From the NCBI GenBank assembly GCA_000169115.1, contig AAVV01000018.1, forward strand, positions 1-41,648: DNA of 41,648 nucleotides, in the 5' to 3' direction. Numbering within the stretch: the first letter of the stretch is position 1; every line of letters begins with the position of its first letter. Both the position numbers and the translations under genes were made by a program. Shown here in pieces: positions 7,839-15,666 of the stretch. This DNA is from a marine gamma proteobacterium HTCC2080. Lineage in GTDB: Bacteria; Pseudomonadota; Gammaproteobacteria; Pseudomonadales; Halieaceae. The notes under the pieces are model-generated. The model made no database searches. It was not told the DNA's origin and saw only the letters and a program-made list of their open reading frames with translations.

Positions 7839-8966
7839 ATGCCGAAAACAGAAGCTTCACACCAAGCACACGTAAAATCTGTAGACAGAGCCCAAGCGGC
7901 TCGCCTACTACTTGAGCTTCTCTACCGAGTGCACTACATAGTCGGCATGAAGGTGCAAGACACGCTTAGAACAAATGATGGCCTAGATCGCCACCAGACT
8001 GCAGTACTTTGGATTATTCGTTCCGAGGGTACAGACGGCAGATCCATCTCCAGAAAGTACGTAGAAAAGCAACTGACGAGTTGGTATGACATCAGCAGTA
8101 GCGCTATTTCCAAAGCCATTCGTGGACTAGCTTCCAAGGACATCGGATTTCTTAATATTACCGAGAGTCCCAACTCGGGTAGAGAAAAGCTGATTGAGTT
8201 AACACCGGCTGGTGTCTTTTTTATGCAAAAAATGACTCGCAATGGATCAGCAATGTGCGAATGGTATTTGGAGAACATGTCCCAGTGGGAATCAGAAGTT
8301 GATGTCTGTCTGTTCATCTACACAAAAATCACTGCACTGTTTGGAAAAATGATCGATGCCGAGCGGCGCGACGCTGGCGAGCCAGTTGCCTATGCAGCGC
8401 CACAGGAATCGGTACTCCATCACCCCCTAACCCATGTCATCACAGAAAAGAGCTATTCATGGGATGAAATACCGACTGTCCCACGCGAGTATGTCCCGCT
8501 GATGCAGCTCAATATCTTTTTTCCAATTCACTACAAAGCGGGAAATAAACTCGAGCTGGTGATGCGCAGCGGCACTGACTTAAGCCGGCAACAAATCATC
8601 ATTCTTCTATTAATGTTTGGCGAAGGGGAAAACCACTCAAAAATGGCGCGCAAACGCATAGAAGCCGCGTTAAGTAGCTGGTTGGAGCTGACGAGTAGTT
8701 CAGTCTCGAAGGCGATCCGCTCACTCACCACTCGCGAGGTTGGCTTGTTAACGATTGATGAGAGCCCTGAATCTGGCCGGGAAAAAATCGTTCAACTGAC
8801 CCCTAAAGGCAGGAAATTTGTTTCTAAACTGGTCGAAAGTGGCGTTAACTACCTTCAGACACTGGTAGACCAACTGGGCGATGACGAGCTGGACATGGTC
8901 GTTCACATTTTCGAAAGAACAAACGCCATTTTTGACAGCTACCCAGGGCCTTTTCGCGTCGGCTGA
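7839..8966 (+). CDS. Regulator with two tandem MarR-like winged-helix domains
   Basis: A 375-residue protein consisting of the same domain twice, about residues 18-171 and 218-366, with a linker of roughly 45 residues. The recognition-helix region is almost repeated (SSSAISKAIRGL and TSSSVSKAIRSL), each preceded by LTSW / LSSW and followed by a wing ending ESPNSGREKLIELTP / ESPESGREKIVQLTP. Ordinary MarR proteins are about 140-180 residues and bind palindromes as homodimers; here the two subunits appear fused, giving a built-in pseudo-dimer. The start at 7839 (ATG) is chosen over GTG at 7803 because homology begins later, but neither has a good ribosome-binding site. It sits between the reductase gene and the P450 operon, so control of the catabolic genes is the simplest role (inference). 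Confidence 0.85.
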   Translation: MPKTEASHQAHVKSVDRAQAARLLLELLYRVHYIVGMKVQDTLRTNDGLDRHQTAVLWIIRSEGTDGRSISRKYVEKQLTSWYDISSSAISKAIRGLASKDIGFLNITESPNSGREKLIELTPAGVFFMQKMTRNGSAMCEWYLENMSQWESEVDVCLFIYTKITALFGKMIDAERRDAGEPVAYAAPQESVLHHPLTHVITEKSYSWDEIPTVPREYVPLMQLNIFFPIHYKAGNKLELVMRSGTDLSRQQIIILLLMFGEGENHSKMARKRIEAALSSWLELTSSSVSKAIRSLTTREVGLLTIDESPESGREKIVQLTPKGRKFVSKLVESGVNYLQTLVDQLGDDELDMVVHIFERTNAIFDSYPGPFRVG

Positions 8967-9116
8967 ACACCCACCCAAGCTCTCGCGGGGGCCGCTGTCG
9001 CCAAACTCAGAGCGCTTGTGAGATTAGGGTGTGACTGTTCTACTGCTTAAGAGCAGACATTATCAAGCCCCTTCCGGGTTACCCAAACACGTCACCTCAA
9101 AGCGCCATTACAGCGC

Positions 9117-9431
9117 TCAGAAACCCTCCTCTGGCGCCACAGTAATTTTCATACCCTCCATTGCTTCAGTCACGATCAGCTGACAGGAAAGTCGGCTATC
9201 TTCTTGGGCGAACTTCAAAAACTCAATGACCTCAGCTTCGTCATCACTAGGAGGAGGAAGATCGGAAACCCACGCCTCTCCGATAAACAGATGGCATGTT
9301 GCACAAGAACAAGAACCGCTGCAGGTTGCGTCCACAAGATCATGAGTCCGCAGAGATAGCATCAGAGACTCGCCAACCGTAGCCTCAACCGTGTGCTCCT
9401 CGCCCTGTCTATCTGTAACCAATAGTTTCAT
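9117..9431 (-). CDS. 2Fe-2S ferredoxin (adrenodoxin/putidaredoxin type)
   Basis: A 104-residue protein with the vertebrate-type ferredoxin cluster motif: C37-x5-C43-x2-C46 (CSGSCSCATCHLF) and C83 in RLSCQL. C41 is an additional Cys inside the loop. This family carries single electrons from a flavin reductase to a class I P450. The reductase (6472-7677) and P450 (11592-12839) are both in the locus, completing the chain. It is the last gene of the same-strand run, 41 bases after the DUF3237 gene, and converges on the MarR-like gene. The start is preceded by GGAAG. Confidence 0.94.
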   Translation of the reverse strand: MKLLVTDRQGEEHTVEATVGESLMLSLRTHDLVDATCSGSCSCATCHLFIGEAWVSDLPPPSDDEAEVIEFLKFAQEDSRLSCQLIVTEAMEGMKITVAPEEGF

Positions 9432-9472
9432 ACCACATGCTTCCAGTTCAGGTGCCGCAGAAACGGCAAAAA

Positions 9473-9928
9473 TTAAAGTATTTCGTAGACGTCGTAACCC
9501 AGCTTACCGCCGCCAAACTTGGTCATCTTACCGACGGCCATTATATCATTTAACCAGGCAAACTTTTCCGAGCTTGTCTCAAAATTTGGGGCCGAGCGCA
9601 GATAAAGATCCTCTCCAGTCAACACTTCGCCGGCTGCCGAACGCGCCGCTAGCTCCTCGGTCATTCTGACTACTCCACCGTAGTAGCAATAAATTGTGTC
9701 ACCCTCTTCCGTTCTCATGGCAAGGCGCGCGTCGATTTTCCAGTTACCGTTGTCCTGAATTCTTGCCCAGTCTCCGCTAGGCCCGATCATTTCACCGCGC
9801 AGCAAAGGTCCTTCGAAACTACCTCCGGTGACATTAATCACAACCAAACCAGGCGTGGCGACCACAGGCGGCTCGAAACTGATATCTATGCTCATCAGAA
9901 ACCGGCTATCTATTCCAGATTCAGACAT
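9473..9928 (-). CDS. DUF3237 family protein
   Basis: A 151-residue protein matching the DUF3237 (UPF0311) pattern: a lipocalin-like small barrel with GGSFEGPLLRGEMIGPSGDW near residues 35-54, an acidic-aromatic middle, and a C-terminal TGEDLYLRSAPNFETSSEKFAWLN. The function of the family is not established, though members turn up beside catabolic oxygenases. It lies 28 bases after the Baeyer-Villiger enzyme gene and 41 before the ferredoxin gene, so it is very likely co-expressed with them. A role on a pathway intermediate (isomerisation, hydrolysis or carrying) is plausible but unproven. GGGAG eight bases before ATG supports the start. Confidence 0.88.
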   Translation of the reverse strand: MSESGIDSRFLMSIDISFEPPVVATPGLVVINVTGGSFEGPLLRGEMIGPSGDWARIQDNGNWKIDARLAMRTEEGDTIYCYYGGVVRMTEELAARSAAGEVLTGEDLYLRSAPNFETSSEKFAWLNDIMAVGKMTKFGGGKLGYDVYEIL

Positions 9929-9956
9929 ACTTATAACTCCCTAGCTGACTAATTAT

Positions 9957-11573
9957 TTATGAAAAAGAAAACCCGCCGAGGCCACTGGCACCAGCTTCAC
10001 ACTGCTCTCTGTAAAGCGGGAATCCTCCAAAGAAGAACACGACATTACGCGGTTTTCCCTCAATGTTATCGCCCATGTAATAGTTATCCGACTTAGGAAA
10101 TAGCGTCATGTTGCCGATATCGTTAGTAAACTGAACGTATTGTCGTTCTGCATCGACATCGGGCTCTATCGTGTCGGCATTATGTGTTCGAAGTTCTTCA
10201 AACAACCGACAAATAAAATCACCCTGATACTCAGCAAGTAGTATTGGGTTATAGAAAGGGCTGTGAGGACCATTCACCCAAAACAGATTTGGAAAGCCAT
10301 TGGTCATCATACCGAGGTAACTTGTCAGCCCCTCTGACCAACGATCCTTGAGAGTCCGGTCGTTTCGTCCTCGGACATCAATTCGATCCATAGCCCCGGT
10401 CATGACATCAAATCCCGTAGCGAAAACTACCGCATCTAATTCAAGCTCTTCACCACCGACGATAATTCCAGATGCGGTAAATCGCTCAATCGGTCGCTCG
10501 TTCAGATCCACTAAATCTACATTGGCCTGATTGAAAACCTCGAGATAATTCGTCTCAGGTGATAGTCGACGCGTTAAAATTTGATAGTCCGGGCAAAGCT
10601 TCTCTGCCAATTCGGGATCATCGACTCTCTCGCGGATTTTTTCTCGAGCAAACTCGGCCAAAGTTTCATTCGAAGTCTCGTCCAACAGGCTATCGGTATA
10701 AGCGTAATAAGGTGAAAGACCGCCAGAGGCCCATCGGTTTTCGTACTCCGCCCTTCGCTCTTCAGGGCTGACCTCGAGTGCGGACTGCGATGGCAGCGGC
10801 GCTAATTCTGAGTGCACGAGGGTAAAGCCCGCAAAAGAATCGTACTGCAACTGACGCAGCGACTCGTAGTTGGTCTTTATATTGGCAACTTGCTCTGCAT
10901 TAACAGGACGATTTTGAAGTGGAATCGTATAAGACGGCGTCCGTTGCAACACATAAAGCTGATCCGCTTCTTTCGCCACTTCAGAAATTACCTGAATGCC
11001 ACTAGAGCCCGTGCCAATTACAGCCACTCGCTTCCCTGCAAATTCCGGCGCCTCTTGCGGCCAACGGCTGGTCATAAACTGCTCGCCCCTAAAGCTCTCC
11101 AAGCCTTCAAACCGCGGTTCCACCGGCGCTGAAATGAGGCCAGTCGCCATAATGCAATATTGAGCGGACACAACATCACCCTGATCGGTTGTCACCAGCC
11201 ATCGACGGGTTACTTCATCGAAAATAGCGGAGACGACGCGAGTGCCAAACTGTATTTTTTCATTCAGATTAAATCGTTCAGCAACATGATTCGCATATCG
11301 CTCGATCTCTGGTTGAGCCGCGTACCGCTCAGACCACTGCCACTCCTGCTCTAACTCCTTGGAAAAAGAGTAAGAGTATTCGACACATTCGATGTCTACT
11401 CGAGCACCCGGATAGCGGTTCCAGTACCAGGTACCCCCTACGCCATTACCTGCCTCAAAGCAGGTTACGGAAAGGCCCGCTTCCTGCGCTTTATAGGTCA
11501 TGTAGAGGCCGGCGAAGCCAGCTCCTACTACGACCATATCAACTTGCAATTGTGGCTTTCCTGAATCAGACAT
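9957..11573 (-). CDS. Baeyer-Villiger-type flavin monooxygenase
   Basis: A 538-residue class B flavoprotein monooxygenase. It has the FAD motif GAGFAG (17-22), the Baeyer-Villiger type I signature GGTWYWNRYPGARVD (46-60), a second dinucleotide fold GTGSSG (187-192) for NADPH, and TRRLSPETNYLEVFN (334-348), where the conserved active-site Arg is expected. The usual fingerprint F-x-G-x3-H-x3-W-P is present at 161-172 except that its His is Met167. The family inserts one oxygen next to a ketone to give an ester or lactone, using NADPH and O2. Between the P450 (18-base gap) and DUF3237 genes, it would follow alcohol-to-ketone oxidation. GGAGGG precedes the ATG. The changed fingerprint leaves open a hydroxylase-like activity. 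Confidence 0.92.
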   Translation of the reverse strand: MSDSGKPQLQVDMVVVGAGFAGLYMTYKAQEAGLSVTCFEAGNGVGGTWYWNRYPGARVDIECVEYSYSFSKELEQEWQWSERYAAQPEIERYANHVAERFNLNEKIQFGTRVVSAIFDEVTRRWLVTTDQGDVVSAQYCIMATGLISAPVEPRFEGLESFRGEQFMTSRWPQEAPEFAGKRVAVIGTGSSGIQVISEVAKEADQLYVLQRTPSYTIPLQNRPVNAEQVANIKTNYESLRQLQYDSFAGFTLVHSELAPLPSQSALEVSPEERRAEYENRWASGGLSPYYAYTDSLLDETSNETLAEFAREKIRERVDDPELAEKLCPDYQILTRRLSPETNYLEVFNQANVDLVDLNERPIERFTASGIIVGGEELELDAVVFATGFDVMTGAMDRIDVRGRNDRTLKDRWSEGLTSYLGMMTNGFPNLFWVNGPHSPFYNPILLAEYQGDFICRLFEELRTHNADTIEPDVDAERQYVQFTNDIGNMTLFPKSDNYYMGDNIEGKPRNVVFFFGGFPLYREQCEAGASGLGGFSFS

Positions 11574-11591
11574 TAAGGATCCCTCCGTCTT

Positions 11592-12839
11592 TTAAGCAGG
11601 CACGAAATTAACCGGACAGCTTGAGGGTCCGTAGTTAATAAAGTTTCGATCTTGGTATGTCACAGGGGCACTACCCGGGTCGACCCGCTGATAACGGTCC
11701 AAGATGCCGTTGATCATGGCTGCCGCCTCATTTCGGGCAACAATGGATGCGATGCAGTGGTGGATACCATGGCTAAAGGTCAAGTTTTTCCCAACATTCG
11801 GACGGTTCAAAATAAACTCGTGGGGACGCTCAAACATTTCAGGATCGTGGTTTCCCGCGCCGAAAAAGACGCAAACCCACTCACCTTTCTTGATGGGCGT
11901 ACCGCCGATTTCAGTATCCTCTAGACACTCTCGGAATAGTCTCTGAATCGGACCATCCCGTCGAATGCTTTCCTCTAGGAAGGGTCTAACCAGCGATCGG
12001 TCATCGCGCATTTGCTGATAAAGCTCAGGCATTTCCAGCATAGCAGCCACCTGATTACCAATCAGAAACACACTGGATTCAGCACCACCAGCGACCATCG
12101 TGATACAGAAACGCACAACTTCCTCAGGAGTCAGCTTGCGGCCATCGTCTCCGCTAGCCTCGATGAAGCCTGTCAGCAAATCGTCATTTGCCATTCCACG
12201 TTTGATCATGTCGTATCGCTGACCCACCTGATCGGTGTAATACTCATGAAGCTCCACGTTTGATTGAGCCTTCTCAGACATTGTCATTGTAGAGGTGCCC
12301 ATGTAGGCGTCAGCCCAGCCTCGGATCTTTTTAAAGTCTTCAGCCGGTGTACCCAAAAGCTTCGCAATGTACTTTGGCGGCAAATCAGCGGCTAAGTTCG
12401 TCATGACATCTAAATGCCCGGAGCCTTCTTCATTGAGCATATCGGCAACGGTTTCGTGTAGCCAAGGCGCAACATCTGCTTCAACACGTTTAGGGGAAAA
12501 GGCCTTTCTAGCGATAGTACGTAGCCAGGTATGCTCAGGCTGATCATGATTAACCAGCATCAGTGTGGGAGCGTCTGATTGTTCCTGCATGCGGTCACGC
12601 GAAGAAAAGATTTGGTGATTAGAAGCCACATGAATAAGGTCTTTGTATTTCAAAACCGCCCAAGAAGGTATGGGCTCATCCATTCCTTCCACTGTGCCCG
12701 GTGGATACCCCCGCACACCAAATTGCAGAGGCTTATCACGCAACATATCGTAGTAAGGGAAGGGGTTACGAATCACCGCAGCTTGTTCCAAATCACGAGC
12801 GTGAAACTCGTCTCCTGCAATCACTAAATCATCTGACAT
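11592..12839 (-). CDS. Cytochrome P450, soluble bacterial class I
   Basis: A 415-residue P450 without membrane anchor. The haem-ligand loop is FSHGIHHCIAS with the Cys at about residue 362; the Gly usually found two residues after the Cys is Ala. The K-helix ExxR is in EESIRRDGP, and the I-helix oxygen-activation motif reads AGGAESS (acid Glu, then Ser where Thr is common). It would hydroxylate a hydrophobic substrate using electrons from the ferredoxin (9117-9431) and reductase (6472-7677). It follows the dehydrogenase gene by 23 bases and precedes the Baeyer-Villiger gene by 18, a tight operon. AGAGGA upstream of ATG supports the start. The CYP family and substrate cannot be named from inspection. 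Confidence 0.95.
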   Translation of the reverse strand: MSDDLVIAGDEFHARDLEQAAVIRNPFPYYDMLRDKPLQFGVRGYPPGTVEGMDEPIPSWAVLKYKDLIHVASNHQIFSSRDRMQEQSDAPTLMLVNHDQPEHTWLRTIARKAFSPKRVEADVAPWLHETVADMLNEEGSGHLDVMTNLAADLPPKYIAKLLGTPAEDFKKIRGWADAYMGTSTMTMSEKAQSNVELHEYYTDQVGQRYDMIKRGMANDDLLTGFIEASGDDGRKLTPEEVVRFCITMVAGGAESSVFLIGNQVAAMLEMPELYQQMRDDRSLVRPFLEESIRRDGPIQRLFRECLEDTEIGGTPIKKGEWVCVFFGAGNHDPEMFERPHEFILNRPNVGKNLTFSHGIHHCIASIVARNEAAAMINGILDRYQRVDPGSAPVTYQDRNFINYGPSSCPVNFVPA

Positions 12840-12862
12840 TTCAATTTCCTCTTTAATTTTGT

Positions 12863-13690
12863 TCAGGTGGCGTAAAAACCGCCGTCAATAACCAGTTCTG
12901 AGCCCGTGACATAACGGCTCGCATCTGATGCGAGATAAACGACACCGGCCGCAATATCGGAGGGTTGACCTGCCTCTCCCATCGGGACCGCAGCTAAAAA
13001 CCCAGCTTCTGACGCTTCCATGCTGGGAGCCACGCCAAGTGCAACAAGTTGTTCATGAAATAAGGAACCCATGTCGCTGTCGATGATTCCGGGGTGTATT
13101 GAGTTGCAGCGAATATTCGTTTTTAACAGCGCACATTCCGCTGCCACCGATTTCGACAACAATCGAACCGCACCTTTTGAAGCGTTGTAAGAAGCCAGAG
13201 CAATAGTTCCCGAAAGACCCATAACTGACGACATATTTATAATTGAGCCACCGCGACCGCTGACTCCATCGGGTCGCATTGCTCTCAAGGCATGTTTGCA
13301 ACCCAAGGTTGGTCCAGCGACATTGACATCCTGAACGCGCCGAAATTCATCAATATCGAGGTCAGCAAGAAAGTTCATTGGAACAATCCCCGCGTTATTT
13401 ACCATGATGTCGATGCCACCAAAGGTAGAGACCGCTACCGCTACCGCTGACTCCCACTCGAGTTCATTGGTAACGTCGTGCTTCATCCAAGCCGAATGCC
13501 CCCCTGCTGCATTCAATGCGTCTGATACCGCTTTTGCACCTTCGTCGTTCACGTCAGTTGCAAGTACTGCTGCGCCAGCAGACACTAACGCCCTGCAAAT
13601 CTCCGCACCTAAATTACCGCCAGCTCCGGTAACCAAGGCAACCTTGCCATGCAATTGAAACGCGGCTTTGTAGTCTTTTACTTCACCCAT
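12863..13690 (-). CDS. Short-chain dehydrogenase/reductase
   Basis: A 275-residue classical SDR: cofactor motif TGAGGNLG (21-28), VNNAG (97-101), structural Asn in DVNVAG (about 123), Ser in NMSSVMG (about 154-155) and catalytic YNASK (Tyr168, Lys172). ATDVND after the second strand has an acidic residue typical of NAD preference. In this locus it is well placed to oxidise the alcohol made by the P450 to the ketone used by the Baeyer-Villiger enzyme, like the camphor pathway's hydroxycamphor dehydrogenase in role though not necessarily in family. GGTGGTG lies before ATG. It is first in the enzyme block, 110 bases downstream of the DUF1302 gene. Confidence 0.93.
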   Translation of the reverse strand: MGEVKDYKAAFQLHGKVALVTGAGGNLGAEICRALVSAGAAVLATDVNDEGAKAVSDALNAAGGHSAWMKHDVTNELEWESAVAVAVSTFGGIDIMVNNAGIVPMNFLADLDIDEFRRVQDVNVAGPTLGCKHALRAMRPDGVSGRGGSIINMSSVMGLSGTIALASYNASKGAVRLLSKSVAAECALLKTNIRCNSIHPGIIDSDMGSLFHEQLVALGVAPSMEASEAGFLAAVPMGEAGQPSDIAAGVVYLASDASRYVTGSELVIDGGFYAT

Positions 13691-13800
13691 AAATCACCAC
13701 CATTTATACCTATTTTTTTGTTCGCTCAGCGGCCATTAGCGCCGTTCAGGCTTTAAGATTGGTATCTCATCTCCTGAAGGCGCCGTCTCCTTGCGCGAGG

Positions 13801-15642
13801 TTAGAACTGATAAGTCAATCGAAAAGCCAATTCTTCAACGAAATCGAAAGTCGACATGGCATCCATGTTGTCGTCACCCCCGCCCACAAAATTGGCGAAC
13901 AGCTCAGCACTAATCGACTTGCTAGGCTTGTAACGAATCCCAGGCTGCACGAGATAGCCGCCCTCTGTGTCGTACAAGAAAGCAAAATCGGTACGCCATT
14001 TCAGTGTTGGCGAAGGCTGTTGAAATGCAAATGACACAGCGTTGAAGCTACTGCGACCCGTAGGTGGTCCAAAAGTGTTCGCACCATAACCGTCTAAGTG
14101 GCGACCAAAAATATCGCTCTCAGATTTATGCAGCCACTGAAAGACCATGTAGGTTGCAGGGAAACCTTGCGAGAACCTGTGGTACTTCTCGACCACCAAC
14201 GAAGTTATGTACTCATCTTCAACGAGGAAGTCGGCTCCCAGTAATGATGGGTCAGTAAAGACGCGATCTGGTGTGTAGGTCGCTTCGAACCGAACAATTA
14301 ATTGATCGATAAACGAATCCGGTTCGCCAAAAAACATATAGTTAGCACCGAACCCGTAAATCTCCTCTCGATGGAATGTGCGCTCAATATGGCCTTTAAA
14401 TTCTCCCAGTCCAAGATTTGGTGAGAAAAACGCATCCAGTACTGTGGTTGAAAGAGCGTAGTTATCTACTGGCGTATCCGGTGGCAATCCAAAGTTGCCC
14501 AACGCGCCGCTCACTAGAGCTTGTGCCGCCGGGAAATCATCAAGGAGGGCCTGAAGGTTGCTACCGTTTAGGCGTGACCCTGCGGCCTCTGTCATCCACT
14601 GCTCCGCGGAATAAATGCCCAATCCGCCTGAAATTGGCTCAAAGGGAGTCTGGGCCAAAAGACCACCAATGCCAGGATCAGCGATCCCGGCGCGATCGAA
14701 AACGTTAATTCCAGATTCCGTCCAGCGGAAGGCGCCATCAGGATTCATCCTGTCCGTAAAAGTAAACTGCAAGCCCAATTCACCGATCTGGCCCCGTAAT
14801 CGAGCACCGAAATTGAACTCGTCGTCGACTGCATCAAAGCCCTCCTCTTGATGCACTGTAAAAGTGGAGGTGATGGGGTTGTACGGCGTATTAGCATTTG
14901 ATAGCACCGTAGGCTGGAACTCCTGTATCCATCCCTCAAGCTCCCAGTCGTTTTGGAAGCGATAACTACCGCGGATGCCTAGAGCAGGAACGCGTTTGTC
15001 CGAAAACTCTTCCGACGCCCAATCAAACGCCGAGTGTCGACGCAGGTCTAGGCCATTGGGGTTATCCAGCACCCTGAAGAAAATAGATTCGCCCCATGCA
15101 ATCTGCTGATTGCCTATTCGCAACCACAAGGGCCCGGAGTTGTAATCTAAGTAGAGCGATGGCAAGTCAACCATGTAGTCAGAGCCACAAACCTCTAAAC
15201 GCGTGGCACATTCACCACGAAAAGGCGACTCAAAATAGTTGGTCTCACCGGGACCACTATCGTAGGTATCCCATGCATAGAGTCCGCGCACTTTGGCAAC
15301 GAGCTTCCAATTGTCATTGATAGTAGCGTCAATATCGATCTCGGCCCTGGTAAGCATGACGTTCCAGTCGTTGCTCTCGGTAAATGATGCGGGTCGAGTT
15401 ACGGTTCCCGGGGGTATACCCAACAGCTGGTCGACCACATTAGGGGCGGCCACGCCGTTGTAAACGTTACCAGACTGGTTCCATGGATTTTCGTTTTTGC
15501 TGTCGATACTGTAGGCGCCCTCCTGCCGGACAAATCCGGAGACATACCAGTCAATCGCGAGCGCTGACTGAGAAAGCCCTGCCAATAACATGAGGCTTGC
15601 TTTTGTGAGAGTTCTGTTGACCCCTCTTTTATTTATTTTCAT
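13801..15642 (-). CDS. DUF1302 family outer-membrane protein
   Basis: A 613-residue protein with a Sec signal peptide ending QSALA, followed by IDWYVSGFVRQEGAYS and a series of amphipathic strands, ending in LAFRLTYQF with the terminal Phe expected of Bam-inserted barrels. The DUF1302 family is predicted to form outer-membrane barrels and often accompanies DUF1329 genes; its substrate is unknown. The start at 15642 (ATG) is chosen over an adjacent GTG because AGAGGA then has a better spacing. It lies 24 bases after the YCF48 gene. An uptake or export pore for a hydrophobic compound is the natural inference. Confidence 0.92.
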   Translation of the reverse strand: MKINKRGVNRTLTKASLMLLAGLSQSALAIDWYVSGFVRQEGAYSIDSKNENPWNQSGNVYNGVAAPNVVDQLLGIPPGTVTRPASFTESNDWNVMLTRAEIDIDATINDNWKLVAKVRGLYAWDTYDSGPGETNYFESPFRGECATRLEVCGSDYMVDLPSLYLDYNSGPLWLRIGNQQIAWGESIFFRVLDNPNGLDLRRHSAFDWASEEFSDKRVPALGIRGSYRFQNDWELEGWIQEFQPTVLSNANTPYNPITSTFTVHQEEGFDAVDDEFNFGARLRGQIGELGLQFTFTDRMNPDGAFRWTESGINVFDRAGIADPGIGGLLAQTPFEPISGGLGIYSAEQWMTEAAGSRLNGSNLQALLDDFPAAQALVSGALGNFGLPPDTPVDNYALSTTVLDAFFSPNLGLGEFKGHIERTFHREEIYGFGANYMFFGEPDSFIDQLIVRFEATYTPDRVFTDPSLLGADFLVEDEYITSLVVEKYHRFSQGFPATYMVFQWLHKSESDIFGRHLDGYGANTFGPPTGRSSFNAVSFAFQQPSPTLKWRTDFAFLYDTEGGYLVQPGIRYKPSKSISAELFANFVGGGDDNMDAMSTFDFVEELAFRLTYQF

Positions 15643-15666
15643 CACGTTTCCTCTGTTTGACTATTT

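Noticed and set aside
7934-8317. 127-codon minus-strand ORF opposite the MarR-like gene
   Set aside because: It is the shadow of a well-supported gene with recognisable duplicated domains and has no features of its own.
9056-9064. GACATTATC, resembling the operator half-site on the other strand
   Set aside because: It lies between two gene ends rather than at a promoter and has no partner arm; a chance match is likely.
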